Part shown: positions 1 to 6,639 of the stretch, one piece after another | Layout of the letters: each line of letters begins with the position of its first letter | Position numbering within the stretch: the first letter of the stretch is position 1 | Origin: Bacteroidales bacterium | Lineage (GTDB): Bacteria; Bacteroidota; Bacteroidia; Bacteroidales; JAAUTT01 | Direction of reading: 5' to 3' | Length of the DNA: 8,768 bases | Assembly (NCBI GenBank): GCA_012031335.1 | Contig: JAAUTT010000134.1 | Span: 1 to 8,768 of the forward strand | The notes under the pieces: generated by a model | The model's database searches: none | The model's input: the letters and a program-made list of their open reading frames with translations, nothing else | What the model was told of the DNA's origin: nothing | Program-made: the position numbers and the translations under genes

Positions 1-29
1 TCCAAAATGTAAGGCCTTCTTTTTTTTAT
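1..29 (+). terminator. Possible tail of an upstream terminator
   Basis: The window opens with a short palindrome AAGGCCTT (11-18) followed by an uninterrupted run of eight T (20-27). This resembles the 3' arm and U-tract of an intrinsic terminator whose 5' arm would lie before the window. The stem visible here is too short to stand alone, so this is only a suggestion that transcription of an upstream gene ends here and that a new unit starts with the creatininase gene. Confidence 0.25.
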
Positions 30-54
30 AGGTAGTGAAAAAAAATTAACTTTT
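24..54 (+). promoter_or_regulatory. Weak Bacteroidota-type promoter candidate for the creatininase operon
   Basis: TAACTTTT (47-54) matches seven of eight positions of the Bacteroidota -7 element TAnnTTTG. TTTT (24-27) lies 19 bases upstream, where the -33 TTTG is expected (three of four match). Transcription would begin near 61, about 20 bases before the ATG at 80. The -33 match lies inside a T run and so carries little weight. The call is inference from position and consensus. Confidence 0.25.
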
Positions 55-79
55 AGATTTCATTTTACATACTACTTAT

Positions 80-940
80 ATGAAATCATTACTTAACCTC
101 GTTCTGCTTTTTCTTTGCACAACCACATTCAGTCAAAAAACAAATCTCCCTTTTACCTTGAAGAGCTCACTTCGCCTCAAATGACGGAAGCATTGAAATT
201 ATCGGCCAAGACATGTATAATTCCTATTGGGGTAATTGAGAAGCACGGCCCACATCTACCCATCGGTACCGACCTGCTGGAGTCGAGGGAACTGGCACGT
301 CGTGCTGCCACCAAAGAGTATACCGTAATTTTCCCACCCTACTATTTCAGTCAGATTTTCGAGGCGAAGCATCAGCCGGGGGTAATAGCCTACAGTAATA
401 AACTAATATGGGATATGCTTCAGGAAACATGCGATGAGCTTGCCCGGAACGGTTTTGAAAAAATCATCCTGGTTAACGGGCATGGTGGCAACAACAGTTT
501 CCTTCCGTATTTCTGCCAATCGCAGCTGTCGTCCCGGAAGCATTATGCTGTTTATCTTTTTACTCCCGACGAGAATGAGGAATACAACAATAAAATCATG
601 TCGATGCGAAAAAGCAAGGGTCCTGATCAGCATGCAGGCGAAACCGAGACGGCCACCATGCTCACACATCGTCCCGACCTGGTACATCCGGATGTTGCAG
701 AAAGTCAGAGTGGCGAAGACCAGAACCGTCTCTCCTTACCTTATGCCTATACAGGAATATGGTCGGTATGGTAAATTCCCCAACCACTATTCGGGAAATG
801 GCAAACTGGCCACAAAAGAATTAGGAGAATATATTTACGGATATAATACCGACCAGCTTGTTAAAATGATTGCTGCCGTTAAAGCAGATACCAAAACGTT
901 GCTTCTTCAGAAAGAGTTTTACGATAAAACAAATGAATAA
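80..940 (+). CDS. Exported creatininase-family amidohydrolase (two frameshifts)
   Basis: Creatininase-family enzymes are metal-dependent hydrolases of cyclic or linear amides; the substrate of this one is not evident. The ATG at 80 gives a signal peptide (MKSLLNLVLLFLCTTTFS, then Gln), so the product should be periplasmic. Family metal-site motifs, in repaired numbering: E54-K-H56-G-P-H-L-P-I-G-T-D65, N-G-H135-G-G-N, H185-A-G-E-T-E190, and the C-terminal F-P-N-H-Y near 233-237. The reading frame is broken twice. One base is missing near the CCC/TTTT run at 148-154, joining the signal peptide to PFYLEELTSPQ. One base is extra near 764, where removing a C restores T-G-I-W-W-Y-G-K-F-P-N-H-Y. The two shifts compensate, and start and stop share a frame (about 286 aa, usual for the family). 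An ATG at 115 would lose the signal peptide and is not preferred. First gene of a likely three-gene unit with the peptidase and the permease. Family call strong, substrate unknown. Confidence 0.85.
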
Positions 941-1039
941 TACCACCTGTTTCATTTACCAGAAACAGATAAAGAAAGTTAAGGCTGTTTTACATAAGAA
1001 CTTGTGCCATACTATCACTCCTCAATACACCATTCTGCT

Positions 1040-1995
1040 ATGTTGTATCTATTAAAACGGACAGGCATTTTTTTGTGTATTTCTATATTTATTTCCTGTT
1101 CAGGGGTGGATTCTCAGCAGTATTCGAACACATTGCTCTCTGACACCACAATGTTAAAGACCCATGTCCGTGCCTTAACCCAAACGGAGGGCTACCGTAA
1201 TTATCAGGATACTGCAACCTTGAATCAGGCTGCCACCTATATAGAAAAAGTGTTTTTACAAATATCGTCCCGGGTAACATTTCAGAAATACCGCATCGAG
1301 GGACGGGAATATAAGAACATTATCTGTTCGCTGGGACCCAGCGAAGGTGAAAGAATTATTGTCGGCGCACATTACGATGTATGTGACAACCAACCCGGAG
1401 CCGATGATAATGCCAGCGGTGTTGCCGGCATCCTTGAGCTGGCCCGGTTATTAAAGGATCAACCCCTGAAATACCGTATAGATATCGTAGCCTATACACT
1501 TGAAGAACCCCCGTTCTTCAAATCCACGGGAATGGGAAGCTATGTCCACGCGAAATACCTACATGAAAACGACATTCCTGTCAAGGGAATGGTATGCCTT
1601 GAAATGATAGGATATTTCAGCGACAAAACACAATCGCAGGATTATCCCATAGAAATCATGCGATGGTTTTATGGCAATAAAGGCGATTACATCCTTTTAG
1701 TGCAAAAATATGGTAATGGGTCGTTTGGCCGCAGTTTTTAACAGGGAAATGAGAAAAAGAGGCCCGGTTAAATACAAAATTTCTGCGGAGTCCCAAATTA
1801 ATAACCGGTGTGGATTTTTCGGATCACAGAAATTACTGGAACTTCGGATACAATGCTGTTATGATAACAAACACAGCCTTTTACAGAAACAAAAACTATC
1901 ATACTACAGGCGATTCGATTGAAACACTCGATTTCGGACGGATGGCAAGAGTGGTGGATGGAGTATTGCTTACATTAACAAACATAAATAAATAA
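1040..1995 (+). CDS. M28-family zinc peptidase lipoprotein (two frameshifts)
   Basis: Predicted M28-type aminopeptidase/carboxypeptidase anchored as a lipoprotein. The ATG at 1040 starts MLYLLKRTGIFLCISIFISC, a lipoprotein signal with Cys at residue 20. The in-frame ATG at 1004 only adds a non-signal tail. Zinc-site motifs, in repaired numbering: A-H111-Y-D113, A-D122-D123-N-A-S-G, L-E155-E156-P, L-E188-M-I-G-Y, and C-terminal N-Y-H287-T, the order seen in M28 peptidases. The residues after Cys (SGVDSQ) lack an acidic surface-export signal, so a periplasm-facing location is likelier. Two single-base insertions break the frame: an extra T in the T5 run 1735-1739 (restoring R-S-F-N-R-E-M) and an extra A in the A4 run 1776-1779 (restoring K-Y-K-F-L-R-S-P-K-L-I-T-G-V-D-F). 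Repaired length is 317 aa. The stop lies two bases before the permease ATG, which implies co-transcription. Confidence 0.85.
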
Positions 1996-1997
1996 AC

Positions 1998-3317
1998 ATG
2001 CCGCTTATATCTGTTGTACTGGCCATTTTTATCCTGTTAATATTAGTTTCAAAACTCAGGTGGAATATTTTCATTGCCTTACTCATCACTACCTTTATTG
2101 TAGGTGCGATAAATGGCATGAATGTAAGCGACATTTTACAGTCTTCGCTTCTGGGAATAGGAGAAACTATGGGTAAGATAGTTCTCATTATTGTGTTTGG
2201 GGCTATGTTGGGAAAGCTTATCGAAGAAAGCGGGGCCGCCCATACCATCACTTACTGGTTTATATCCATATTCGGGGAAAAAAGACTGCCTGTTGCACTG
2301 ATGCTTACGGGATTTGCCATAGGACTGCCCATGGTTTACAATGCAAGCTTCCTTGTACTGATTCCCCTTGTATATACCTTTGCAGCCACCACCCGTTTTC
2401 CCCTTGTATTTCTGGGAATTCCGCTTTGTGCCACCTTATCGGTAGCTCACGGATATCTTCCGCCACATCCTGCTCCAACGGCAGTGGCTGCGATGATAAA
2501 TGCCGATATAAACCTAACCCTGTTATATGGCATTATAATAGGTATACCCGCTATACTCCTTGGGGGACCTTTTCTGGCACGTTTTTACAAAAACATGATA
2601 GTTGTGCCCCCTAAAGAACTGTTTACCCCCCGTGAATTTTCGAAAGAAGAGTTACCGGGAATTGGCACAAGCCTTATAACTGTGCTTATACCCATTATTT
2701 TAATGGTAGCAGGAGCTGTGTATAACCTTGGATTTGGAGGGCAAGGAAAACTGGCTTCATTCTTCAGTTTTATAAGTGACCCCAACTTTGCTTTGTTTTT
2801 TGCAGTAATGGTAGGAATTTATACCCTTGGAACCCGAAAAGGGAAGAGCATGGATGTTGTAATGAAAAGCCTGACAGGATCGGTGGGGAGTGTTTCGTTA
2901 ATTATTCTGATAATTGCATCGGGAGGCGCTTTCAAGCAAGTTCTTATAGACAGCGGTGTTGGGAAATATATCGAAGGTGTAGCCCATACACTGAATGCCT
3001 CCCCTTTAATCCTTGCCTGGGGAACAGCAGCCTTATTAAGGCTTGCACTAGGGTCGGCAACCGTAGCTACCATTACGGCAGCAGGAATGATGCTGCCGGT
3101 TATATCGGGGACAAACATTTCGCCTGAATTGGTTGTATTGGCCACAGGAGCGGGGAGTTTAATGTTTTCGCACTTCAACGATACCGGCTTTTGGATGTTT
3201 AAGGAATACTTCAATTTGAGCATTAAACAAACCTTTATGACCTGGACTCTAATGGAATGTATTGTGAGTACCGCAGGACTTCTGGGTGTTTTATTGCTGA
3301 ACTGGATAATAACATAA
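1998..3317 (+). CDS. GntP-family permease (gluconate/organic acid:H+ symporter type)
   Basis: An intact 439-aa, strongly hydrophobic protein with many membrane segments, the normal length for GntP-family transporters in the inner membrane. Family signatures are visible: G-L-P-M-V-Y-N-A-S-F near residue 110, the L-P-P-H-P-A-P-T-A loop near 155, L-A-L-G-S-A-T-V-A-T near 350, and the C-terminal S-H-F-N-D-T-G-F-W-M-F-K-E-Y-F followed by T-W-T-L-M-E. Known members carry gluconate or other sugar acids and hydroxy acids by proton symport; which one this is cannot be read from sequence. It starts two bases after the M28 peptidase stop, so it probably imports a carboxylate released by the two upstream exported hydrolases (inference). 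It is one of only two genes here with no frame break. The ATG at 1998 is the only reasonable start, and a terminator follows immediately. Confidence 0.93.
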   Translation: MPLISVVLAIFILLILVSKLRWNIFIALLITTFIVGAINGMNVSDILQSSLLGIGETMGKIVLIIVFGAMLGKLIEESGAAHTITYWFISIFGEKRLPVALMLTGFAIGLPMVYNASFLVLIPLVYTFAATTRFPLVFLGIPLCATLSVAHGYLPPHPAPTAVAAMINADINLTLLYGIIIGIPAILLGGPFLARFYKNMIVVPPKELFTPREFSKEELPGIGTSLITVLIPIILMVAGAVYNLGFGGQGKLASFFSFISDPNFALFFAVMVGIYTLGTRKGKSMDVVMKSLTGSVGSVSLIILIIASGGAFKQVLIDSGVGKYIEGVAHTLNASPLILAWGTAALLRLALGSATVATITAAGMMLPVISGTNISPELVVLATGAGSLMFSHFNDTGFWMFKEYFNLSIKQTFMTWTLMECIVSTAGLLGVLLLNWIIT

Positions 3318-3350
3318 AAAAAGCCTGGAGTAAATTACTCCAAGCTTTTA
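3317..3350. terminator. Bidirectional intrinsic terminator
   Basis: An inverted repeat with arms at 3319-3333 and 3335-3349 matches at 14 of 15 positions. It has a GC-containing core (GCCTGGAG / CTCCAAGC), an A run on the left and a T run on the right, so it can terminate transcription on both strands. It lies between the permease stop and the end of the convergent outer-membrane gene, exactly where a shared terminator is expected. Confidence 0.85.
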
Positions 3351-3370
3351 CAATACTGGTAGGTTATATT

Positions 3371-3933
3371 TTAAAATCTGAAATTTAAACCAATAGAGAA
3401 ATAATGAGGAGCTCCAACAGCTAATTCGGAGTTTAATCCTATATGTTCTGAAAAGTAACCTCTGAAACCAAATAATATAACCTGAGGAGCAAATCCTCCT
3501 CCTTTTACTACATCATCTGCAACATAATCAGGGTCTTTAGAATTAGTACTTACCCCCCAATTAGTATATCCAAGCCTTAACCCCGAATACATATCAATTT
3601 TACCGGAATTGCCATAATGAAATAAAGCTCTGGCAGCAACGTTAAGACGATTTATCTTGGTGCGGTAATCACCGTAGTTAATGTCAGTATAATCAATCTT
3701 CATTCCCTGGTGTGATACTGCGGCGCCCAAACTGAAAAAGTCCGAAATTCCATAATCATATGTTACTTGAATTGCAGGAATAGATGATGTTTGCCCGTTT
3801 GCAGCCGAGATTATGGTACCTACCAGACTAAATCCTCCATTCACACAAAGTGTAGACTTATATGTTTCATTTTGGGCAATAATACTGCTGGCTATACCAA
3901 TTACTAAAAGAAGGGTTAAAAATAGTTTTTCAT
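3371..3933 (-). CDS. Small outer-membrane beta-barrel protein (one frameshift)
   Basis: An exported protein of about 187 aa on the minus strand, read as a porin-like or OmpA-like beta-barrel of unknown function. After repair the N-terminus reads MKKLFLTLLLVIGIASSIIA followed by Gln, a clear signal peptide with its ATG at 3931-3933. The mature part has alternating polar and hydrophobic stretches with many Gly and aromatic residues (for example YDYGISDFFSLGAAV, LRLGYTNWGV, ELAVGAPHYFSIGLNFRF), and ends in Phe as outer-membrane barrels do for assembly by BAM. One base is missing in the A run just after the start codon (T run 3926-3930 on the + strand). Without repair, only a GTG at 3844 would open the frame and the signal would be lost. 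The gene converges on the permease and shares its terminator. Class call good, specific role unknown. Confidence 0.75.
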
Positions 3934-4305
3934 TTTTAAATGGATTTGATTAATAATTCAAAAAACATTAACTGTTACGACCATGTGTTGATAAATGTTA
4001 TAGGAAAAAGAGATTTTTCTCGTTTTAATAAATAAATGCCGATCAGAGAAGGGATTTTCCAAAAATTTGGGAATATTTAATTACCCCTTGCTACCTAACT
4101 AGCAGACCATTTCAATTCCCCAACATAAAATATTTTATATCGTATTCTTTTACAGTACTTATGAAAATTCATGTTTTGATTATTCTATATGGCAATTTAA
4201 CTTGAGAGTAAATTATACTGTGAGCTTTTGCAGTTTTAAAAAAAAAAGTATCTTTAGCTTTAATTTTAGTATGTATTTTTACTAACCAGTAAAATTTCGT
4301 TTTTT
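3934..4305. other. AT-rich divergent intergenic region (372 bp)
   Basis: I see no convincing gene or structured RNA in this stretch. It separates the minus-strand barrel gene from the plus-strand small membrane protein gene, so it should hold both promoters. Only the plus-strand one is recognisable (4227-4256). Minor features are a near-palindrome CCAAAAATTTGG at 4059-4070 and a small hairpin, TGCTA/TAGCA, at 4089-4104. Either could be an operator or chance in AT-rich DNA. No clear -33/-7 pair was found for the barrel gene. Confidence 0.6.
4227..4256 (+). promoter_or_regulatory. Candidate Bacteroidota-type promoter for the small membrane protein gene
   Basis: TTTG (4227-4230) is a perfect -33 element. 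TATCTTTA (4249-4256) matches seven of eight positions of the -7 consensus TAnnTTTG. The spacer is 18 bases, filled by an A-rich tract. Transcription would start near 4263, leaving a leader of about 43 bases before the ATG at 4306. The leader has no Shine-Dalgarno sequence, as is usual in this phylum. Confidence 0.55.
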
Positions 4306-4737
4306 ATGAAAAAAATCTTACTCTTCGTTTGCGTTTCTGTGTTTGCGCTAGGATCGGTATTGGCAAATGATTCTGAATTGTTTTCCTACGACAAGGCAAA
4401 AGTTCAAAAGGCTGTATCTGACATGAGCCAGGTTGAGCAAATGATTAATCAAAATCCCGATGTGTCTGTTGACGATTTAATGGCACAGGGTAAACTTAAT
4501 GCATCGTTTGATGCAACTGCAGCTAGTCCTTTTTCAGTAATGGGCGAACCACCTCTTGGAATTCCTTCTTTCCTTTGGGGATGTATCCTTGGTTGGGTTG
4601 GTTTGTTAATCGTTTACCTGATTACTGAAGATAAAGAAGAAACCAAAAAAGCACTGTGGGGCTGTGTAGCTGCATCGGTTGCATGGATTGTTTTCTACTT
4701 TGCATTCTGGGGAGCTGTATTTGCTTCTGCAGCTTAA
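4306..4737 (+). CDS. Small exported protein with two transmembrane helices, function unknown
   Basis: An intact 143-aa protein that I cannot assign to a named family. Residues 1-20 (MKKILLFVCVSVFALGSVLA) form a signal peptide ending in A-x-A-like VLA. Residues 21-80 are a mostly polar segment with helical character (DKAKVQKAVSDMSQVEQMIN). Residues 85-106 form a Trp/Gly-rich hydrophobic helix, 107-114 a charged turn (EDKEETKK), and 115-140 a second hydrophobic helix, giving a helical hairpin. If the signal is cleaved, the soluble part lies in the periplasm with the hairpin in the inner membrane. It has its own good promoter and a strong terminator, so it may be made at a higher level than the operon behind it. 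Its place directly ahead of the LolA-like/YidD/TPR operon suggests, but does not prove, a shared envelope role. Clean frame and clear signal make the gene call firm. Confidence 0.9.
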   Translation: MKKILLFVCVSVFALGSVLANDSELFSYDKAKVQKAVSDMSQVEQMINQNPDVSVDDLMAQGKLNASFDATAASPFSVMGEPPLGIPSFLWGCILGWVGLLIVYLITEDKEETKKALWGCVAASVAWIVFYFAFWGAVFASAA

Positions 4738-4756
4738 GAAAAAAATTAAACAGTTT

Positions 4757-4793
4757 AAACTTCCCGGCCAATTACCGGGAAGTTTGTTTTTTA
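4757..4793 (+). terminator. Strong intrinsic terminator
   Basis: A perfect 11-bp inverted repeat (AAACTTCCCGG at 4757-4767 and CCGGGAAGTTT at 4775-4785) with a 7-base loop is followed by G and six or more T (4787-4792). This is a textbook Rho-independent terminator, 19 bases after the stop of the small membrane protein gene. It leaves only about 14 bases before the next ATG, so the following operon may depend partly on read-through. Confidence 0.92.
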
Positions 4794-4806
4794 TCCGACC
4801 TGATCT

Positions 4807-5436
4807 ATGAAAATTAAATTTTTACTGGCTATATTGATGTTGAGCATGGTTTCTCCATGGCTTCATGCTCAGAAATTCTTCCGCATAAAAGGAGAATTTA
4901 CCATCAAAGCCAAAGCAGAAGATGGCAGGTCGCAGTTAACCATGGGGAAATTCTATTACGACAGAAATTTTAAAAAACTGGTATACCTGAATCATTTTCC
5001 CAAAAAGGAACTTTGGGTATCCAAGGATACTTCCATTTACCATATTGTAGATAATAAAATCCTCGACAGACAATCTGCACCACCCATTGCTGAGTTCTCG
5101 AGTCGTTTAATCTGGCTCTCAACAGTCAGTTGTCGACTATGGATTTAAAATACTGCTATGAAAATCGAGAAGGTGGAACGACAGAATGACATGGTTATAA
5201 CCACCTGGGCTTTACCCGAAAAAGCAGCCAAACTTTTTGGGAAAATTAAGACCTCAACAAAAAACAATAAACTCATTGGTATTGTCTTTCTGGATACGGA
5301 AAATAAAGTGATCAAGAAGCAGTTTTTTAATGAGTATAAAAACCTCAGCGGATTGGAATTTCCGCATGAGGTAATCGACATTGTGTATATCAATGGAAAA
5401 GAGAACTATCAGGTAACTACATATAAAACATTGTAA
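4807..5436 (+). CDS. LolA-like exported protein (two frameshifts)
   Basis: An exported protein of about 209 aa after repair. Residues 1-21 (MKIKFLLAILMLSMVSPWLHA) are a signal peptide, followed by Gln. The mature part (FRIKGEFTIKAKAEDGRSQL, then GKFYYDRNFKKLVYLNHFP, ELWVSKDTSIYHIVDNKI, and later DMVITTWALPEK and GIVFLDTENKVIKKQFFNEY) has the repeated beta-strand layout of LolA/LolB-fold lipoprotein carriers: a strand pair ending in a display-the-status phrase, then a hydrophobic helix (VLESFNLALNSQL). This is a pattern-level resemblance, not a firm family match. Frame breaks: one base missing at about 5094 (restoring I-A-E-V-L-E-S-F-N) and one A extra at 5161-5164 (restoring Y-E-I-E-K-V-E-R). 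They compensate exactly, so 630 bases hold 210 codons. First gene of a packed operon; yidD follows after 3 bases. Confidence 0.7.
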
Positions 5437-5439
5437 TTG

Positions 5440-5833
5440 ATGATCTTACGGAAGGTAATATTTACAATTATCCTATTCCTGGGGGTAAGTAATCTCAGTG
5501 GTCAGGACGCTGCTTCATACCGGAATTTGAAGGTCAGTTCGAGACACATCACCATAAGGAAACCTACGAGTTTGCCAAACATGCCCATAACGAGCTGGAG
5601 GCAGTATTTTCGGGTTTGTTCTTATTTTATAAATCCTTTTTATCATCGCAGGACGCCATCTCCTGTGTTTTCCATCCGTCGTGTTCGGTTTACGGATTCC
5701 AAACCATTCAAAAAATGGCGTTATCATTGGCATGCTCGACACCTTCGATCGTTTAAGCCGTTGCCATGCCCTTAGCCCGGAAGAATATGATGTCCAACCC
5801 GAAACTCGTCTTTTCTATGATCCGGTTCAGTAA
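5440..5833 (+). CDS. yidD: YidD-family protein with a signal peptide (two frameshifts)
   Basis: The repaired 131-aa protein carries the YidD signature: C76-V-F-H-P-S-C82-S-V-Y-G-F, then I-I-G-M-L-D-T-F-D-R-L-S-R-C109 and a short polar tail ending Y-D-P-V-Q. YidD proteins are small membrane-associated factors that aid YidC-dependent insertion of inner-membrane proteins and normally have no signal peptide. This one begins MILRKVIFTIILFLGVSNLSG then Gln, a convincing export signal, plus a His-rich linker near 37-50, so the YidD domain may face the periplasm. Breaks: one base is missing near 5532 (restoring N-L-K-G-Q-F-E-T-H-H-H-K) and one G near 5717 (restoring K-M-G-V-I-I-G-M). The ATG at 5440 is preferred over a TTG at 5437. 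The gene lies 3 bases after the LolA-like gene and overlaps the next start by 17 bases. Family call strong; location is inference. Confidence 0.82.
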
Positions 5834-6639
5834 ACTATTGTTCATTTTCCTGGCAATTTCACTTAGCTTAAATGCCCAAAATTTTTACGACGAACAGCAC
5901 TCGGCGAAATTTGCCGAATACCTCTTTCAAAGTCAGCAATACGATTTGGCAGCCCATGAATTTGAGCGGCTTCTTTTTGACAATAACTCCAACACAAGTT
6001 ACCAGCTTAAGCTTCTGAAAAGCTACCGTAAATCGGGAAACCTCAGTCTGGCAAAAAAAAAGATTTCAGGATTTGTATAACGATTCCCTGGTTTATACGC
6101 CCGAACCACTGGCTCAGGAATACATTCATCTGCTGATGCTTCAAAGGGATTTGCCCAATGCCTCGGCTTTTAACATCGCTAACCGGAATATTCCCGAAAT
6201 GCAGTCACGTATCAACCTGCTTCAGATATATCTTTTGTCGAAGAACTGGAAAAGCGCCGACAGTATTGCCCGGTTAATACCTGATACATCGCCTGAATAC
6301 CAGCATATACTCACTTCGGCAGCTAATATGAAACATAAATATGCCGGACTGGCACTTACTTTTTCAGTGGTTATTCCAGGAGCTGGAAAAGCCTATTCGG
6401 GATATTGGAAGGACGGACTCATCTCCCTGATGTTTGTTGCTGCAACAGGCTGGCAATCTTACAGGGGCTTCGACAGAAACGGTTCATCATCCGTATCAGG
6501 CTGGATATGGGGAAGTATCAGCACTGGTTTTTATCTGGGTAATATTTATGGATCCTTTAAATCGGCCAAACGTTTTAACAACAGGCAGAATGAATTATTA
6601 CACAAACACGCTGAAAGCTATATTTACAGTACTTTTTAG
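5817..6639 (+). CDS. Exported TPR protein with PGxGxxYxG membrane domain, copy 1 (one frameshift)
   Basis: A 273-aa protein after repair, function unknown. The ATG at 5817 gives a signal peptide (MIRFSKLLFIFLAISLSLNA, then Gln). A helical repeat region follows with TPR-like pieces (FAEYLFQSQQYDLAAHEFER, LKLLKSYRKSGNLSLAKKRF). From about residue 180 comes a hydrophobic part with P-G-A-G-K-A-Y-S-G-Y-W-K-D-G (about 187-200), then Gly/aromatic helices and a basic tail. The motif resembles the small membrane domain (DUF5683/TM2-like) of other Bacteroidota envelope proteins; that name is from memory and unverified. One A is extra in the A9 run 6053-6061; removal joins S-L-A-K-K-R-F-Q-D-L-Y-N-D-S. 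It starts 17 bases inside the end of yidD, suggesting coupled translation. An upstream in-frame ATG (5766) would put residues ahead of the signal and is not used. Its C-terminal coding overlaps the next gene by 50 bases. Confidence 0.75.

Noticed and set aside
403..687. Minus-strand open frame of 94 codons inside the creatininase gene
   Set aside because: It is the shadow of a strongly supported metal-hydrolase frame, with no signal or recognisable domain of its own.
870..1055. Small plus-strand open frame of 61 codons between creatininase and M28 peptidase
   Set aside because: It begins inside the creatininase C-terminus in another frame, has odd composition and runs into the peptidase signal peptide; no evidence that it is a gene.
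1970..3223. Minus-strand open frames of 93, 66 and 134 codons opposite the permease
   Set aside because: All lie opposite a clean 439-aa transporter with clear family motifs. They are typical antisense shadows of hydrophobic coding DNA.
4059..4104. CCAAAAATTTGG near-palindrome and TGCTA/TAGCA hairpin as operators
   Set aside because: Both are short, imperfect or AT-rich, and the DNA here is AT-rich enough to make such repeats by chance. Noted in the intergenic entry but not called as regulatory sites.
5145..5393. Minus-strand open frame of 82 codons opposite the LolA-like gene
   Set aside because: The plus-strand frame continues a signal-peptide-bearing protein across this region; the antisense frame has no motif or leader.
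5515..5775. Unbroken frame at the end of the raw yidD reading (ending HARHLRSFKPLPCP)
   Set aside because: This basic, Arg-rich translation is out of frame. The YidD Cys motifs and the RLxRC motif appear only in the shifted frames.
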